From positions 186,001 to 250,000 of the forward strand of contig NZ_SGIT01000001.1 in assembly GCF_004208525.1 (NCBI RefSeq): a stretch of DNA of 64,000 nt, written 5' to 3'. Below are positions 9,649 to 17,789 of the stretch, piece by piece. The position numbers and the translations under genes are program-made. Each line of letters opens with the position of its first letter. The first letter of the stretch is position 1. The stretch comes from Sphingobacterium corticibacterium (GTDB taxonomy: Bacteria > Bacteroidota > Bacteroidia > Sphingobacteriales > Sphingobacteriaceae). A model generated the notes under the pieces. It was not told where the DNA came from. It saw only the letters and a program-made list of their open reading frames with translations, and ran no database searches.

Positions 9649-10962
9649 ATGACACCGAAAGTTCAATCAATTATAAGCTATCTTGGCTTTTTATGGTTAG
9701 TGGCATTTTTTGGTTGCTTTTTTTCATCCACGCTGTTGGCGCAGGGAATTCCTGCACAGCAAAAATTTGTGATAAAGAAAAATCGGATTATTGATAATGA
9801 AAATATTTTCACCTCAATAGAAATACAGCAATTAGACAGTATTGTCACGCGTTGCTGGGACAAAGGAATTGCAGAGATCGCTATTGTAACCCTTGACGAC
9901 CGCCATACCAATAAAGAAAATTTTGACAGCTACGTATTCAATAATCTTACTTCTTATGCATTAGGCGAATATGGAAAAAACAATGGTATAGTGATTGCCA
10001 TCTCTAAAAAACTGCGTCAAATGCGTATAGAAAACGGATATGGGATTGAACAGGTTTTGAGTAATGCAGCAACCAAAAAAATCATCGATGAACAGTTTAT
10101 CCCAAAATTCAAAGATGGTAAATATTTCGAAGGTACGCTAAATGGGCTGCACACGATTATCAGTGATGTAGCAAAAGTAATGAAAGAAGAAGATTTTACC
10201 CTTGCGTCTTCTATTTTTACGCCTTCCATTTTTAAAAAGATAAGAGCTTTTGTGTTAGAAAACGGCTCGCCGCAAACATTCCGTAATCTGGATAGCGATA
10301 ATCCTTCGTACAATTTCACATCGCTGGATGTGTTCCTCGGGCCCTCAAGAAAGAATTCCTTTGTGTTGAAAGATTTTCAAGAAGATAATTATTATGAAAT
10401 GACCATTCGGGATAATGACGGCCGTCTATATCAGTTTGTATATTTTGAAAAATCTATACCCGAACAAACATTCATCCACCGAAAGATGAAGCCTGAGAAA
10501 GTGTACTGGTGGTATCCCGGTGACAAATATCTTTCATCAGACGTATGGCCTTTACTGGCACAGATAGAAGATGAAATAGTTCAGAATTCAGCGGTAAATG
10601 AAGCAAAGCCTTTCACGGAATATCAATGGATATTGAAACAGGAATTTCATCCGATGGAACGTGTATATAAGGATATTGAAAACAATGATACGCTGTCTTT
10701 TCACCATAGTCACTTTTCCGTCGATGGAAAAAACGCAGGTACATTCTATACTAATCCAGCGGAAAGAATATTAACGCTCAAAATGGAAGACGAGGAACGA
10801 CCTGCATTCGCTATTTTCAAGATGAATGATAGCTATCGCTACCGTTATAACTTCAACAAAAAAGCAAGAAAGCTATATCTCGTGCCATTGGATGAGCAGG
10901 AAGGAGATGACCTTGTTTGTGTAGAGGGATGTACGTTGTTGTTTGAAATTTTAGAACAATAA
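9649..10962 (+). CDS. TPM-domain exported protein
   Basis: The 437-residue protein starts with a hydrophobic signal (LGFLWLVAFFGCFFSSTLLAQG). Residues about 40-175 form a TPM domain (YgcG-type): IIDNENIFTSIEIQQLD, then IAIVTLDDR, KNNGIVIAISKKLRQMRIENGYG and DEQFIPKFKDGKYFEG are the classic elements. The C-terminal 250 residues do not resemble a named domain and lack the usual membrane segment and glycine-rich tail of YgcG. TPM domains have been linked to phosphatase-like or envelope-quality-control roles; the substrate here is unknown. It is a single gene; the upstream 170 bp is AT-rich. Confidence 0.8.
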   Translation: MTPKVQSIISYLGFLWLVAFFGCFFSSTLLAQGIPAQQKFVIKKNRIIDNENIFTSIEIQQLDSIVTRCWDKGIAEIAIVTLDDRHTNKENFDSYVFNNLTSYALGEYGKNNGIVIAISKKLRQMRIENGYGIEQVLSNAATKKIIDEQFIPKFKDGKYFEGTLNGLHTIISDVAKVMKEEDFTLASSIFTPSIFKKIRAFVLENGSPQTFRNLDSDNPSYNFTSLDVFLGPSRKNSFVLKDFQEDNYYEMTIRDNDGRLYQFVYFEKSIPEQTFIHRKMKPEKVYWWYPGDKYLSSDVWPLLAQIEDEIVQNSAVNEAKPFTEYQWILKQEFHPMERVYKDIENNDTLSFHHSHFSVDGKNAGTFYTNPAERILTLKMEDEERPAFAIFKMNDSYRYRYNFNKKARKLYLVPLDEQEGDDLVCVEGCTLLFEILEQ

Positions 10963-11006
10963 AAAAGATGAAGATGACAGAAGCCAACCGTAATGAAAGA
11001 AAAAAG

Positions 11007-11237
11007 TTAGTTAGTTCCAAAATAGATTTCATCCTCATGAAAAAATAATAAGGTCCAGTTCAAGCTTTGGTCAATTACAGTTAGGTCATCAGTACAACGA
11101 TAGGTTCTACTTGTTTCATTTTTATCAATATTCCACAAATGGCAGAAGCAATTAAGATAAATCCACCTCTTATTATTATCGCTTATTTTTTTGTTCCAGC
11201 AGTTCCCTAACTTGAGGATGGACAGCTTTTGGATCAA
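11007..11237 (-). other. Possible coding remnant after the TPM gene
   Basis: The minus-strand frame ending at 11007 has a protein-like tail (NIDKNETSRTYRCTDDL, then WTLLFFHEDEIYFGTN) that is not explained by neighbouring genes. It overlaps the end of the TPR lipoprotein gene at its own N-terminus, so only about 11007-11175 could be independent. It may be a decayed immunity-type or hypothetical gene. Confidence 0.2.
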
Positions 11238-11841
11238 ATTTATCGGTTAGATTTAAATATTTATTAGCACTATCTTTTTGATAGAAGTAGGAATACGCAG
11301 CCGTCAACTGTGCCAAAATCCTCGGATTATTCTTGTCTAAAGTATTGGCTTTTCTTAAGCTTTCAATAGCTTTATTAAGCGTGTTTAAATCTTGATCCAT
11401 GCTAAATAATTGTCCGTAGCTCGTCGCTTGCGATTCATAAACCCTTGGATTGGCGGAGTTGATTTTTAATGATTTCTCAAAGAAATAGATCGATTCTTCC
11501 AGTTTATTTTGTCTTCCCAGTAGATTGCCGAAACCCCAATAAACATCGGCATTTGTACTATCCAAGAGCCAAGCCTGATTAAATCTTTTCATAGAACTTT
11601 CCAAGTCATTTTTATAGAAATATTCCCAAGCCATATCAATGTAAGACACTGCGGCAGTTTTTCTATCTGAAAATTTTGAATCTACAGAAGCGAAGAAATC
11701 GTTGTCGATTTTAATTTGCGCTGCGCATTTAGTTAATTTGCCATACATGGGAAGGAGGTTAATACCTTCTTTACAGTCTTGCACCGATGAACATGCTATG
11801 TACAATAAACAGGTAAAAGTTAGTATTAGAAATTTATTCAT
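11176..11841 (-). CDS. TPR-repeat lipoprotein
   Basis: The 221-residue protein begins with a lipoprotein signal ending LLYIAC (Cys17 would carry the lipid). Tetratricopeptide-like repeats follow from about residue 60: VYWGFGNLLGRQNKLEESIYFFEKSL, then SLRKANTLDKNNPRILAQLTAAYSYF. Such proteins are outer-membrane or periplasmic adaptors. It lies 54 bp downstream of the secreted protein at 11896-12486 and the 45-residue CxxC gene, all on the minus strand, so the three probably form one transcript. Confidence 0.75.
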   Translation of the reverse strand: MNKFLILTFTCLLYIACSSVQDCKEGINLLPMYGKLTKCAAQIKIDNDFFASVDSKFSDRKTAAVSYIDMAWEYFYKNDLESSMKRFNQAWLLDSTNADVYWGFGNLLGRQNKLEESIYFFEKSLKINSANPRVYESQATSYGQLFSMDQDLNTLNKAIESLRKANTLDKNNPRILAQLTAAYSYFYQKDSANKYLNLTDKFDPKAVHPQVRELLEQKNKR

Positions 11842-11895
11842 ATTTCTGTATCGTGTTTTTTAAGCCTTATCGTATTTTGCCATTTTTTTAAATTT

Positions 11896-12486
11896 TTATT
11901 TCGTCACTATTCCTTCACCACGGATCATAATGGTATTTCTTTTATCAATATTCTCTTTGGATTTTGTCAATAATTTTATTAATCCTATCTCGACTTTGTC
12001 TTTATTGGTTTTCAGTTTGTCTACGATTATCGTTAACAGGTTATTTTCATCTACAAAATAACTTTCTTGATCAGAATTGATCACATCTGCGTCCAGCATG
12101 AATACTACAGGTATTTCTTTAAAGCTTGTATATTTATTTTTCAGTTCTGCTAACGAAATAAATTTTGGAGTATATTCTGCTTTAGTCTTTATATGGATTT
12201 GACCCGCATATGTTTGCGTTCCGATTACGGTATCTCTTTTGACTACATTCATGCTTTCTATTTGTTCAGCGTTGATAGAACTAAGATTTTGTATAAATCT
12301 ATCATTAATAAAGTAGGCGGGCAGCTGTATCTGTTTCTCTTTGTCAACTATGATCACTCGTAAGGAAGTGTCTCTACTTTTATTGATTGTAGCAGGCGTG
12401 GATTTCTTTGAGAACACATTTTTCGCTCTTTGGGCAAATGAATGTGTCGAAGTAAACACGATTAGAAGGAGAATAAGCTTTTTCAT
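11896..12486 (-). CDS. Exported hypothetical protein
   Basis: With ATG 12486 the protein has 196 residues and starts with a clear signal peptide (MKKLILLLIVFTSTHSFAQ). A longer frame to 12555 would run through the upstream small gene and is rejected. The middle (IQNLSSINAEQIESMNVVKRD, then GTQTYAGQIHIKTK) resembles the segment found in Bacteroidota TonB-plug or M56-peptidase-associated proteins where a residue pair is declared after a regulatory domain. No catalytic motif is visible. It starts two bases after the stop of the CxxC gene, so the pair is translationally linked. Confidence 0.65.
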   Translation of the reverse strand: MKKLILLLIVFTSTHSFAQRAKNVFSKKSTPATINKSRDTSLRVIIVDKEKQIQLPAYFINDRFIQNLSSINAEQIESMNVVKRDTVIGTQTYAGQIHIKTKAEYTPKFISLAELKNKYTSFKEIPVVFMLDADVINSDQESYFVDENNLLTIIVDKLKTNKDKVEIGLIKLLTKSKENIDKRNTIMIRGEGIVTK

Positions 12487-12488
12487 GA

Positions 12489-12626
12489 TTATCCTATGAT
12501 ATCGTCTGTTTTCCAGTCCGTAAAATCGATCACTTCCGTTTGACACACAGAACAATTTCGTCCTCGTTCAGAAGGAGAGATGTTATCCCATTTCTCAATG
12601 CAGGTTTTTGGAGTTGTTATAGACAT
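12489..12626 (-). CDS. 45-residue CxxC small protein, copy 1
   Basis: ATG 12626 to TAA 12489 gives 45 residues beginning MSITTPKTCIEKWDNISPSE and containing NCSVCQTEVIDF. This C-E-x-W-D...C-x2-C pattern is the short N-terminal module that in many Bacteroidota precedes TonB or carboxypeptidase-like regulatory domains; here it stands alone as a separate gene. A near-identical stand-alone copy lies at 15674-15847. The three cysteines suggest metal or redox function, but that is inference. It is followed immediately by a signal-peptide protein gene. Confidence 0.55.
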   Translation of the reverse strand: MSITTPKTCIEKWDNISPSERGRNCSVCQTEVIDFTDWKTDDIIG

Positions 12627-12734
12627 AAATTAGTCAGTTGCTTTAGTTATTTGTAAAATAACTAAACTTCATAAAACTACCAAAAATCTTTTATAAAACA
12701 ATGGAGCTGTCAAAGTCATTTAGGCGGGTCAGTG
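12504..12734. repeat. 230-bp direct repeat, unit 1
   Basis: This unit matches 15725-15957 in the same orientation with scattered mismatches. It contains most of the CxxC gene, its leader (TTAGTCAGTTGCTTTAGTTA) and about 100 bp upstream up to TTTAGGCGGGTCAGTGG. The two units end at the same place and then join unrelated truncated genes (a sugar isomerase stump here, a MazG/DUF2075 stump at unit 2). Confidence 0.85.
12630..12660 (-). promoter_or_regulatory. Shared leader element, copy 1
   Basis: TTAGTCAGTTGCTTTAGTTA followed by an AGTTATTTGTAAAATAACT-type imperfect palindrome sits directly upstream of the CxxC gene start. The same element precedes the start codons at 15847 and 46916, two other minus-strand genes. 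It may be a promoter or a 5'-leader structure. Confidence 0.4.
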
Positions 12735-13219
12735 GTGCATCCCGCATGGCCCCCGATGGGTTTGATAAAAATGTCGCACACAAGCAGTTTGTAGACATTT
12801 CCAGAAAACTGGCCGTTCTTGCTGCGCAATATAATATCGTACTCTCGCTAGAAAGCCAAAATAAAGAAGAATGCAATTTCATCAATACTTTGCAAGAGGC
12901 CATGTTGATTGCCAAAGAAGTAGATCATCCGAATTTCCGTGTAACGGTAGATATCTACCATATGATGCGTGAAAATGCGCCAGCTGACCATATTATCGAT
13001 GGAGGAAAATATATTTATCATTGTGATATAGGTGAGAAAGAAACACGTTCCGCTCCAGGGGTCAAAGGAGATGACTTTGTGCCTTATTTCCGTGCGTTTC
13101 AGCAAATTGGTTACAAAGGAATGGTCGCATTGGAATGTCAGTTTACGGATTTGGAAACGGAACTTCCTTTAGCGAAAGAAACTATTGTCAAACAGTGGGA
13201 ATTGGCGAAAAAGCTATAG
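12701..13219 (+). pseudogene. Sugar phosphate isomerase/epimerase, N-terminally truncated
   Basis: The C-terminal part of an AP-endonuclease-2-like TIM barrel (hydroxypyruvate-isomerase type) is intact: LSLESQNKEECNF, FRVTVDIYHMM, YIYHCDIGEKETRSAPG and GYKGMVALECQF carry the metal-binding Glu/Asp/His positions. About the first 100 residues of a normal 270-300-residue enzyme are missing. The homology begins at GASRMAPDGFDKN (about 12735), exactly where the 230-bp repeat ends, so the apparent start MELSKSFRRVS belongs to the repeat. It is probably inactive. Confidence 0.75.
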
Positions 13220-13339
13220 CTGGATATCAACTTCTGTGTCGACTTTTTCTTTGGCTATGTGTCACTTAAATATTCGGGCGTAAAACCTAGAAAGGATGCG
13301 ATAAGATATTGCGGTACCCGTTGTTTCTACACTGATTTA

Positions 13340-13440
13340 TCGTTGCTAAGTTGGCGAAGACGAAACCATTCTTCCTCGCTAATACGAAATAGAAGTTTAG
13401 CATATCTTTTGGCGGACGACGACAAATTGATAAAACTTTT
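13340..13440 (+). pseudogene. Fragment of the 30985-31644 lipoprotein gene
   Basis: The DNA from GACGAAACCATTCTTCCTC through the run encoding LADDDKLIK matches bases 31090-31180 with many substitutions. The matching protein segment is DEDETILPHEYEIESLTYLL. Only about 30 codons remain, without a signal peptide. It is a decayed paralogue fragment between the isomerase stump and DoxX. Confidence 0.55.
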
Positions 13441-13476
13441 CGGTCGATGAAGAAGTTCTAAATTGAAAGCACTATT

Positions 13477-13914
13477 ATGGACACGGTAAAAACATCTACA
13501 CTACAAAATCTATGCAGGATCTTTTTGGGCGGCTTCATGTTATTTGCGGGTATAAGCCACTTATCCTTTATGCGGGAAGAGTTTTTGGCTCAGGTACCTA
13601 GGTGGTTGCCAAGCACACCGGCTTTTATGGATTTTGTGGTTGTGTCCTCTGGAATTGTTGAAATTGCTCTTGGATTGGCAATGATATTCCTAAGTAGGTA
13701 TAAAGTTAAAATAGGCATCATATTAGCCATATTCTATGTGCTCGTCTTTCCTGGCAACATCTCACAGTACACCAATCAAATTGATGCTTTTGGTCTCGAT
13801 ACCGACCAAAAAAGATTTATGCGGTTGTTCTTTCAGCCGGTCTTAATTCTGTTGGCGCTTTGGTCAACGGGGGTAATTAAAGCCTATATGCAAAAAAGGT
13901 TACACAGGTCTTAG
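13477..13914 (+). CDS. DoxX-family membrane protein
   Basis: The 145-residue protein has four predicted membrane helices: FLGGFMLFAGISHLSF, VVVSSGIVEIALGLAMIFLS, IGIILAIFYVLVFPG and LFFQPVLILLALW. The opening RIFLGGFMLFAGISHL and the P-G-N-I turn after helix 3 are typical of DoxX/DoxD-like proteins, which are inner-membrane proteins tied to quinone or redox-stress physiology. It is a single gene with ATG start in a clean context. Confidence 0.8.
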   Translation: MDTVKTSTLQNLCRIFLGGFMLFAGISHLSFMREEFLAQVPRWLPSTPAFMDFVVVSSGIVEIALGLAMIFLSRYKVKIGIILAIFYVLVFPGNISQYTNQIDAFGLDTDQKRFMRLFFQPVLILLALWSTGVIKAYMQKRLHRS

Positions 13915-14061
13915 TTTGGTGGACCCCTTAATTAATCATCTTGTAATTTAAATATCTGAAAACATGTCGCAGGGTCGGTAATCTGGCTCGTCAAGTATTT
14001 CAATTGTCAAGCTTTTATATTGATATCGTTTCATGTTGTAATCAATTTTGGCGGTTTCCCA

Positions 14062-14517
14062 TTAGAAAGCTACTCCGTTCAGCGTATGGGTGCAGCAACT
14101 ACAATAAGGCGTTAAATCATTTGCTTTTAAATCTGGATTCGACAGTTGCAAATTTCCAATATCATCTATGTACATTCCAGAAAAATAGGAAGATTCACCA
14201 ACTCTCACATAATCTTGTCTTTCATCTGGATTTAAAGCCACTATCCAAAATATAGGTTCCGTTTTATCTAGTCTAGACTTGGCTTCGCTAAAAACATCAT
14301 TCCAATTGGAACCAACTTTTGACAACAAAAATCTAAATAGCGGAGTATAGTCGAGGCCGCGATCTTTTTTGCCAAACATTGTACCCCTAATCTGTTCCGG
14401 AGTTTCACCTTTTTTATTCTTCGAATATTTAAAGTCACCGCCAAAGTTGTGACGAATACCTCTTGCTTTGGTGTTGACCTTTCGGTATAATGGTTTTTTA
14501 GTTTTGTTTCCAAACAT
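14062..14517 (-). CDS. Hypothetical protein with C-terminal CxCC motif
   Basis: The 151-residue soluble protein has a basic N-terminus rich in Lys/Arg (MFGNKTKKPLYRKVNTKARG), a middle helix FLLSKVGSNWNDVFSEAKSRLD and a C-terminal PYCSCCTHTLNGVAF. I do not recognise the family. The clustered cysteines suggest metal binding. It is 18 bp downstream of the TonB-like gene on the same strand, so the two are probably co-transcribed. Confidence 0.55.
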   Translation of the reverse strand: MFGNKTKKPLYRKVNTKARGIRHNFGGDFKYSKNKKGETPEQIRGTMFGKKDRGLDYTPLFRFLLSKVGSNWNDVFSEAKSRLDKTEPIFWIVALNPDERQDYVRVGESSYFSGMYIDDIGNLQLSNPDLKANDLTPYCSCCTHTLNGVAF

Positions 14518-14535
14518 TCCTTATTCCATTTAATA

Positions 14536-15612
14536 TTATTTGCAGTGTTTTTCTAATAATGACTTTCCAGAGTCGAATCCGAGATTTCGCAGTATTCTGA
14601 AATCCTCGCAGGCAGACTCTTGATCATTCAACAAGAGATAACAGTAACCACGATTTATCAAAGCTTTTTCATTTTTAGGGTTTTTGGCGATCATCCTGTC
14701 AAAGTACGTTATAGCGCCATAAATATCACCTTCCTCAATCCGCTTCGCAGCGTATCTAGTATATCGTTCATCTGTTAAAAATTGATCCATAAAATTGAAA
14801 TCTATTTCCAGGGTGACTTGAGCGTCAACGGGCTCTCCATTGTAATAAGCCGGCTTCCAATTCTTTGCCATTTTACTACAGGTTTTAATAAATTCCTTGT
14901 TAAATTTATCATCCATACCTTGCAAGATTTTTATGTTATCTACGGAGCCAGATTTACGAACAACAAAAGTTGCCAAAAACAGCCGTCCATAATCCTGGGA
15001 AAAGCCCATCATATACTTGCTATAAGATGGCATCGCCGTCTGCAAAGCATGGCGTAGACCATAGGGATTCGAAAAAGTAGGATGGATCTTTCGACTGGCT
15101 TTGTAAACCGTGTCAGTTTTAGAAATACCTACCAAATCCTTTCCATTCCATTCCGATGTTTTTTGTAAATGTTCGTATCTAATTAATGTTATTAATAGCG
15201 AACTTGGATCTGTTGCTCCTAAAGTTCCCGGTTGGACCACAATTAAGCTATCCGAATTAAGACGGATAATTCCCAATGTTATTTTGGCGTTAAAATTGGT
15301 AGAAATCTCTATTGTCCCGTTTCTATCCTCATAAGAATTGAAGTTTCCTGCATGCGTATAGTCCGTAATTATGGCAGCCTTGTTCTTTGGTTTGAAGCTG
15401 TATTTTAAAAATGTATATTTCAGCGGGTGCGATTCTTCTACTTCCGTACCGTCTAAATAGGTCACACCTACTTTTATCCAATCGCCTAACAGGGTTGCTT
15501 TTTCTTGTGCCTTTATTGGGAAAAATCCATATAGTAATAAGAAGAGGGTTGTTATTGCTAAATGGATATGGCTACTATTAGCTTTTAAAAATATGTTTCC
15601 TAAATAATTCAT
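14536..15612 (-). CDS. TonB C-terminal-like exported protein with TPR tail
   Basis: With ATG 15612 the protein has 358 residues and a signal peptide ending FFPIKAQ. The N-terminal part (about 35-150) is a beta-rich lipocalin-like domain (LLGDWIKVGVTYLDGTEV). Residues about 205-275 resemble a TonB C-terminal domain (FVVRKSGSVDNIKILQGMDD, then NWKPAYYNGEPVDAQVTLEI). The last 70 residues form TPR-like helices (NPKNEKALINRGYCYLLLND). It is preceded on the same strand by the 57-residue CxxC protein, so one transcript carries what is elsewhere one polypeptide. It lacks the membrane anchor plus proline spacer of true TonB. Confidence 0.7.
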   Translation of the reverse strand: MNYLGNIFLKANSSHIHLAITTLFLLLYGFFPIKAQEKATLLGDWIKVGVTYLDGTEVEESHPLKYTFLKYSFKPKNKAAIITDYTHAGNFNSYEDRNGTIEISTNFNAKITLGIIRLNSDSLIVVQPGTLGATDPSSLLITLIRYEHLQKTSEWNGKDLVGISKTDTVYKASRKIHPTFSNPYGLRHALQTAMPSYSKYMMGFSQDYGRLFLATFVVRKSGSVDNIKILQGMDDKFNKEFIKTCSKMAKNWKPAYYNGEPVDAQVTLEIDFNFMDQFLTDERYTRYAAKRIEEGDIYGAITYFDRMIAKNPKNEKALINRGYCYLLLNDQESACEDFRILRNLGFDSGKSLLEKHCK

Positions 15613-15673
15613 AATTGTCAATTATGTGAAGATGGTTTTTGTTCGTTAATAGGCATGTCCAAAGAGTTTTATA

Positions 15674-15847
15674 TTAGTTTATATCTTTCTTAAAGATTGA
15701 ATAAATCGTTTCCGCACATTGGGGGTCTGTTTTCCAATCGGTAAAATCGACCACTTCCGTTTGACAGACAGAACAATGCCCTCCTCGTTCAGAAGGAGAC
15801 ATGTTATCCCATTTCTCAGTGCAGGGTTTTGGAGCTGTTATAGACAT
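15674..15847 (-). CDS. 57-residue CxxC small protein, copy 2
   Basis: ATG 15847 to TAA 15674 gives 57 residues (MSITAPKPCTEKWDNMSPSE, HCSVCQTEVVDF, then a different tail CAETIYSIFKKDIN). It is a paralogue of the gene at 12489-12626: the first 40 residues are nearly identical while the C-termini differ because the repeat ends there. It lies 61 bp upstream of the TonB-like gene. Being conserved in frame in two copies argues that it is translated. Confidence 0.55.
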   Translation of the reverse strand: MSITAPKPCTEKWDNMSPSERGGHCSVCQTEVVDFTDWKTDPQCAETIYSIFKKDIN

Positions 15848-15957
15848 AAATTAGTCAGTTGCTTTAGTTATTTTACAAATAACTGAACTTCATAAAACTA
15901 CCAAAAATCTTTTATAAAACAATGGGAAGATGTCAAAGTCATTTAGGCGGGTCAGTG
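15725..15957. repeat. 230-bp direct repeat, unit 2
   Basis: Counterpart of 12504-12734. Differences are mostly substitutions plus a short insertion (CAATGGGAAGATGTC versus CAATGGAGCTGTC). Confidence 0.85.
15851..15881 (-). promoter_or_regulatory. Shared leader element, copy 2
   Basis: The same TTAGTCAGTTGCTTTAGTTA element and palindrome (AGTTATTTTACAAATAACT) as at 12630 and 46916, located immediately upstream of the CxxC gene start. Confidence 0.4.
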
Positions 15958-15990
15958 GGCAAGCATTTACATTTTCTCCCACAATACTCC

Positions 15991-16173
15991 CGCAAAATTC
16001 GTGAATTTAGCCATCAAGCCGTTTTTGAAGCACACCATGAGCTGATCAGAGCTGCCCGTGTTTCTGTATTCTTTGTAGATGACTTTCAGGCCGTACGTCG
16101 TGGAGAGATCGGCTTGTCCAGTTTTATACGCATGCAGGCTGAGAAAATGGGATGTACCGTCAGAGATTGCTGA
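15991..16173 (+). pseudogene. MazG leader fused to DUF2075 fragment
   Basis: Bases 15991-16040 match the 50 bases leading into the MazG-like start at 40163-40212 with one mismatch (CGCAAAATTCGTGAATTTAG and onward to CACACCATGA). Directly after the start codon position the sequence switches to codons reading ELIRAARVSVFFVDDFQAV and then RMQAEKMGCTVRDC. I recognise this as an internal piece of a DUF2075 (helicase-like ATPase) protein. The stretch is therefore a deletion remnant of a MazG-DUF2075 locus. Confidence 0.6.
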
Positions 16174-16217
16174 CCTAACATGCTATCTGCTCCTGTAATT
16201 AAAATCTTATTTTTCAT
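16172..16217 (-). pseudogene. First codons of an SDR/epimerase gene, truncated
   Basis: ATG 16217 reads MKNKILITGADSMLGQ, the typical beta-alpha nucleotide-binding start (TGAxxxxG) of an NAD(P)-dependent epimerase or SDR protein, then runs into the DUF2075 fragment on the opposite strand. It starts 29 bp after the SRPBCC gene stop, so the gene was probably the SRPBCC partner and has lost everything beyond about 15 codons. Confidence 0.5.
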
Positions 16218-16246
16218 TTTCTGTATTTTTTTAAGCAATCTTTTTA

Positions 16247-16783
16247 TCAATCACTGCTGTGGTTTTCCGCTTGTTGTTTTATACATTTTAGAATTTCCCG
16301 CCTTATCAGTGCACTGAAGGGGCTAATTATAGTCCAATAATTTCTAAATCTTCTTTTAATGACGGCATTTAAACATAAAATGCGTGTTTCCGTTATTACT
16401 TTTGTTTTTGATGGCTCGATTTCTGAAATTTTGAAACTCCATATCGCTTTTGCAAATTCTTTGTCTTCGAAATCTCTAAATTCTCCCGAACCTATCTTTT
16501 TTAGATTTCCGGATATCGTCCAAAATTTTCCGACAAGGCCTAGCACTATTTCCCTGTTTTCCTGAACCTCCAATTTCTTGAACCCAATTTTTTCCAGACC
16601 GATCATTGTTAAACTTTTCGGTACGGGAATACCACGTAATCTAAAAAGCCAGTAAACAATCTCTGAATTTCTAAAGTCAAGATCTTTGATTAATGGGAAT
16701 ACTCTGTCCGCAGGGCTATTTATAATAATCTGTTCCGACTTTGAAACATCAAAAACTGGCAGATATTTTTCCTGTAAATCCAT
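16247..16783 (-). CDS. SRPBCC/DUF2867-like protein
   Basis: The 178-residue protein opens with the START/SRPBCC signature SEQIIINSPADRVFPLIKDLDF and has the expected curved-sheet strands (GEFRDFEDKEFAKAIWSFKI, TKVITETRILCL) and a long C-terminal helix. Related proteins bind hydrophobic ligands in a cavity; in DUF2867-type members the fold is joined to an SDR domain. This fits the SDR stump just downstream. The ligand is unknown. Confidence 0.65.
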   Translation of the reverse strand: MDLQEKYLPVFDVSKSEQIIINSPADRVFPLIKDLDFRNSEIVYWLFRLRGIPVPKSLTMIGLEKIGFKKLEVQENREIVLGLVGKFWTISGNLKKIGSGEFRDFEDKEFAKAIWSFKISEIEPSKTKVITETRILCLNAVIKRRFRNYWTIISPFSALIRREILKCIKQQAENHSSD

Positions 16784-16844
16784 AGTTTTTTATATAATAG
16801 GGTCATGAGATAAATATCTTTATTATCCTTACTGATATGATATG

Positions 16845-17264
16845 TTATGCGTTTATTATAATAAGGATATAAGCAACCAGATAGCACAAAAACGGCACAC
16901 AAAGTGCGTAGAAAGCGGCCTTGATCAAAAAACGGTATGCTATCCAAGCAAAGACTCCGCTGCAAAAAACCGTGGACACTAATAGCACTTGTCCGGTTTT
17001 TAGGAGTTCAACGTGTTGGAATGCCATATATGCACCTATTATTCCCATAAAGAGGAGACCTACACCGAACCCGGCATTAAATCCAATCCACGCATTCCAT
17101 AAATTTGAATTTTGATCAACTTCCAGTTCGGAATTTTTCATTGTATCCATCAACTCTCGGGTTTTCGGATACAATTCTGTCGTAAAAAATATTCCTCTCA
17201 CATGGAGTAGACCTATCAGTGAGATCACAATTGAGCCAATGGCCCATAGTATTATTTCTGTCAT
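16845..17264 (-). CDS. Small four-helix membrane protein
   Basis: The 139-residue protein has four hydrophobic helices (IILWAIGSIVISLIGLLHV, WIGFNAGFGVGLLFMGIIG, TGQVLLVSTVFCSGVFAWIAY, YALCVPFLCYLVAYILIIIN) and short loops. The layout resembles the LIC_13387-type small membrane family. No catalytic residues are evident. It is followed 61 bp downstream by the SRPBCC gene and preceded by the AhpD-like gene, all minus strand, so the group may be an operon. Confidence 0.6.
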   Translation of the reverse strand: MTEIILWAIGSIVISLIGLLHVRGIFFTTELYPKTRELMDTMKNSELEVDQNSNLWNAWIGFNAGFGVGLLFMGIIGAYMAFQHVELLKTGQVLLVSTVFCSGVFAWIAYRFLIKAAFYALCVPFLCYLVAYILIIINA

Positions 17265-17292
17265 CAGTATAATTTTTAAGTTTCTTGTTTTT

Positions 17293-17739
17293 TTATTTAG
17301 TTCCCCGCACGGTTTTCTTTGTACTTATCACGATTCTGTTCCATGCATTGATGGTAACAACCGCCATAATGATCTGTGCGATAAGATGGTCGTCAAATAG
17401 TTCTTCAGCTTTATGATAAGTAAAGTCACTTAACCCACTTTTATTGATTAACTTTATTTCTTCCGTTATCGCTAAAACTGTCTTTTCTTCTTCTGTAAAT
17501 AGTTCGGTTTCCTGCCAAGCATTGAGGAGAAAAATCCGCTGAGAAGATTCACCGTTTTTTAGTGCATCAGAGGCATGCATATCAATGCAAAATGCACAAC
17601 CATTGATTTGTGAGGCACGAATTTTAATTAGGCCCAAATGTGTTTTTGGTATTTTTGTGTTTTGTAGGTAAGTCTCTAACGAAAACATTGCTTTGAATGC
17701 ATTCGGCTCAAGCTGTTGAATATCTATTCTTTTTTTCAT
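17293..17739 (-). CDS. AhpD-like carboxymuconolactone decarboxylase family protein
   Basis: The 148-residue protein has the active-site signature C48-A-F-C51-I-D-M-H55 within INGCAFCIDMHASDAL, the CxxC-x3-H motif of AhpD-like peroxidase-partner proteins, plus the helix LFTEEEKTVLAITEEI. Family members are thiol-dependent peroxidases or reductants. The spacing and length match the 140-150-residue single-domain group. It lies 28 bp upstream of the four-helix membrane protein gene. Confidence 0.85.
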   Translation of the reverse strand: MKKRIDIQQLEPNAFKAMFSLETYLQNTKIPKTHLGLIKIRASQINGCAFCIDMHASDALKNGESSQRIFLLNAWQETELFTEEEKTVLAITEEIKLINKSGLSDFTYHKAEELFDDHLIAQIIMAVVTINAWNRIVISTKKTVRGTK

Positions 17740-17789
17740 TATGTTTTATTTTAAATTCATTAATTTTTTTATCGAAATAAATTACAATA

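Noticed and set aside
13259..13450. 63-codon plus-strand gene
   Set aside because: The apparent start is not conserved; only a 30-codon stretch matches the 30985 lipoprotein gene, so it is treated as a fragment.
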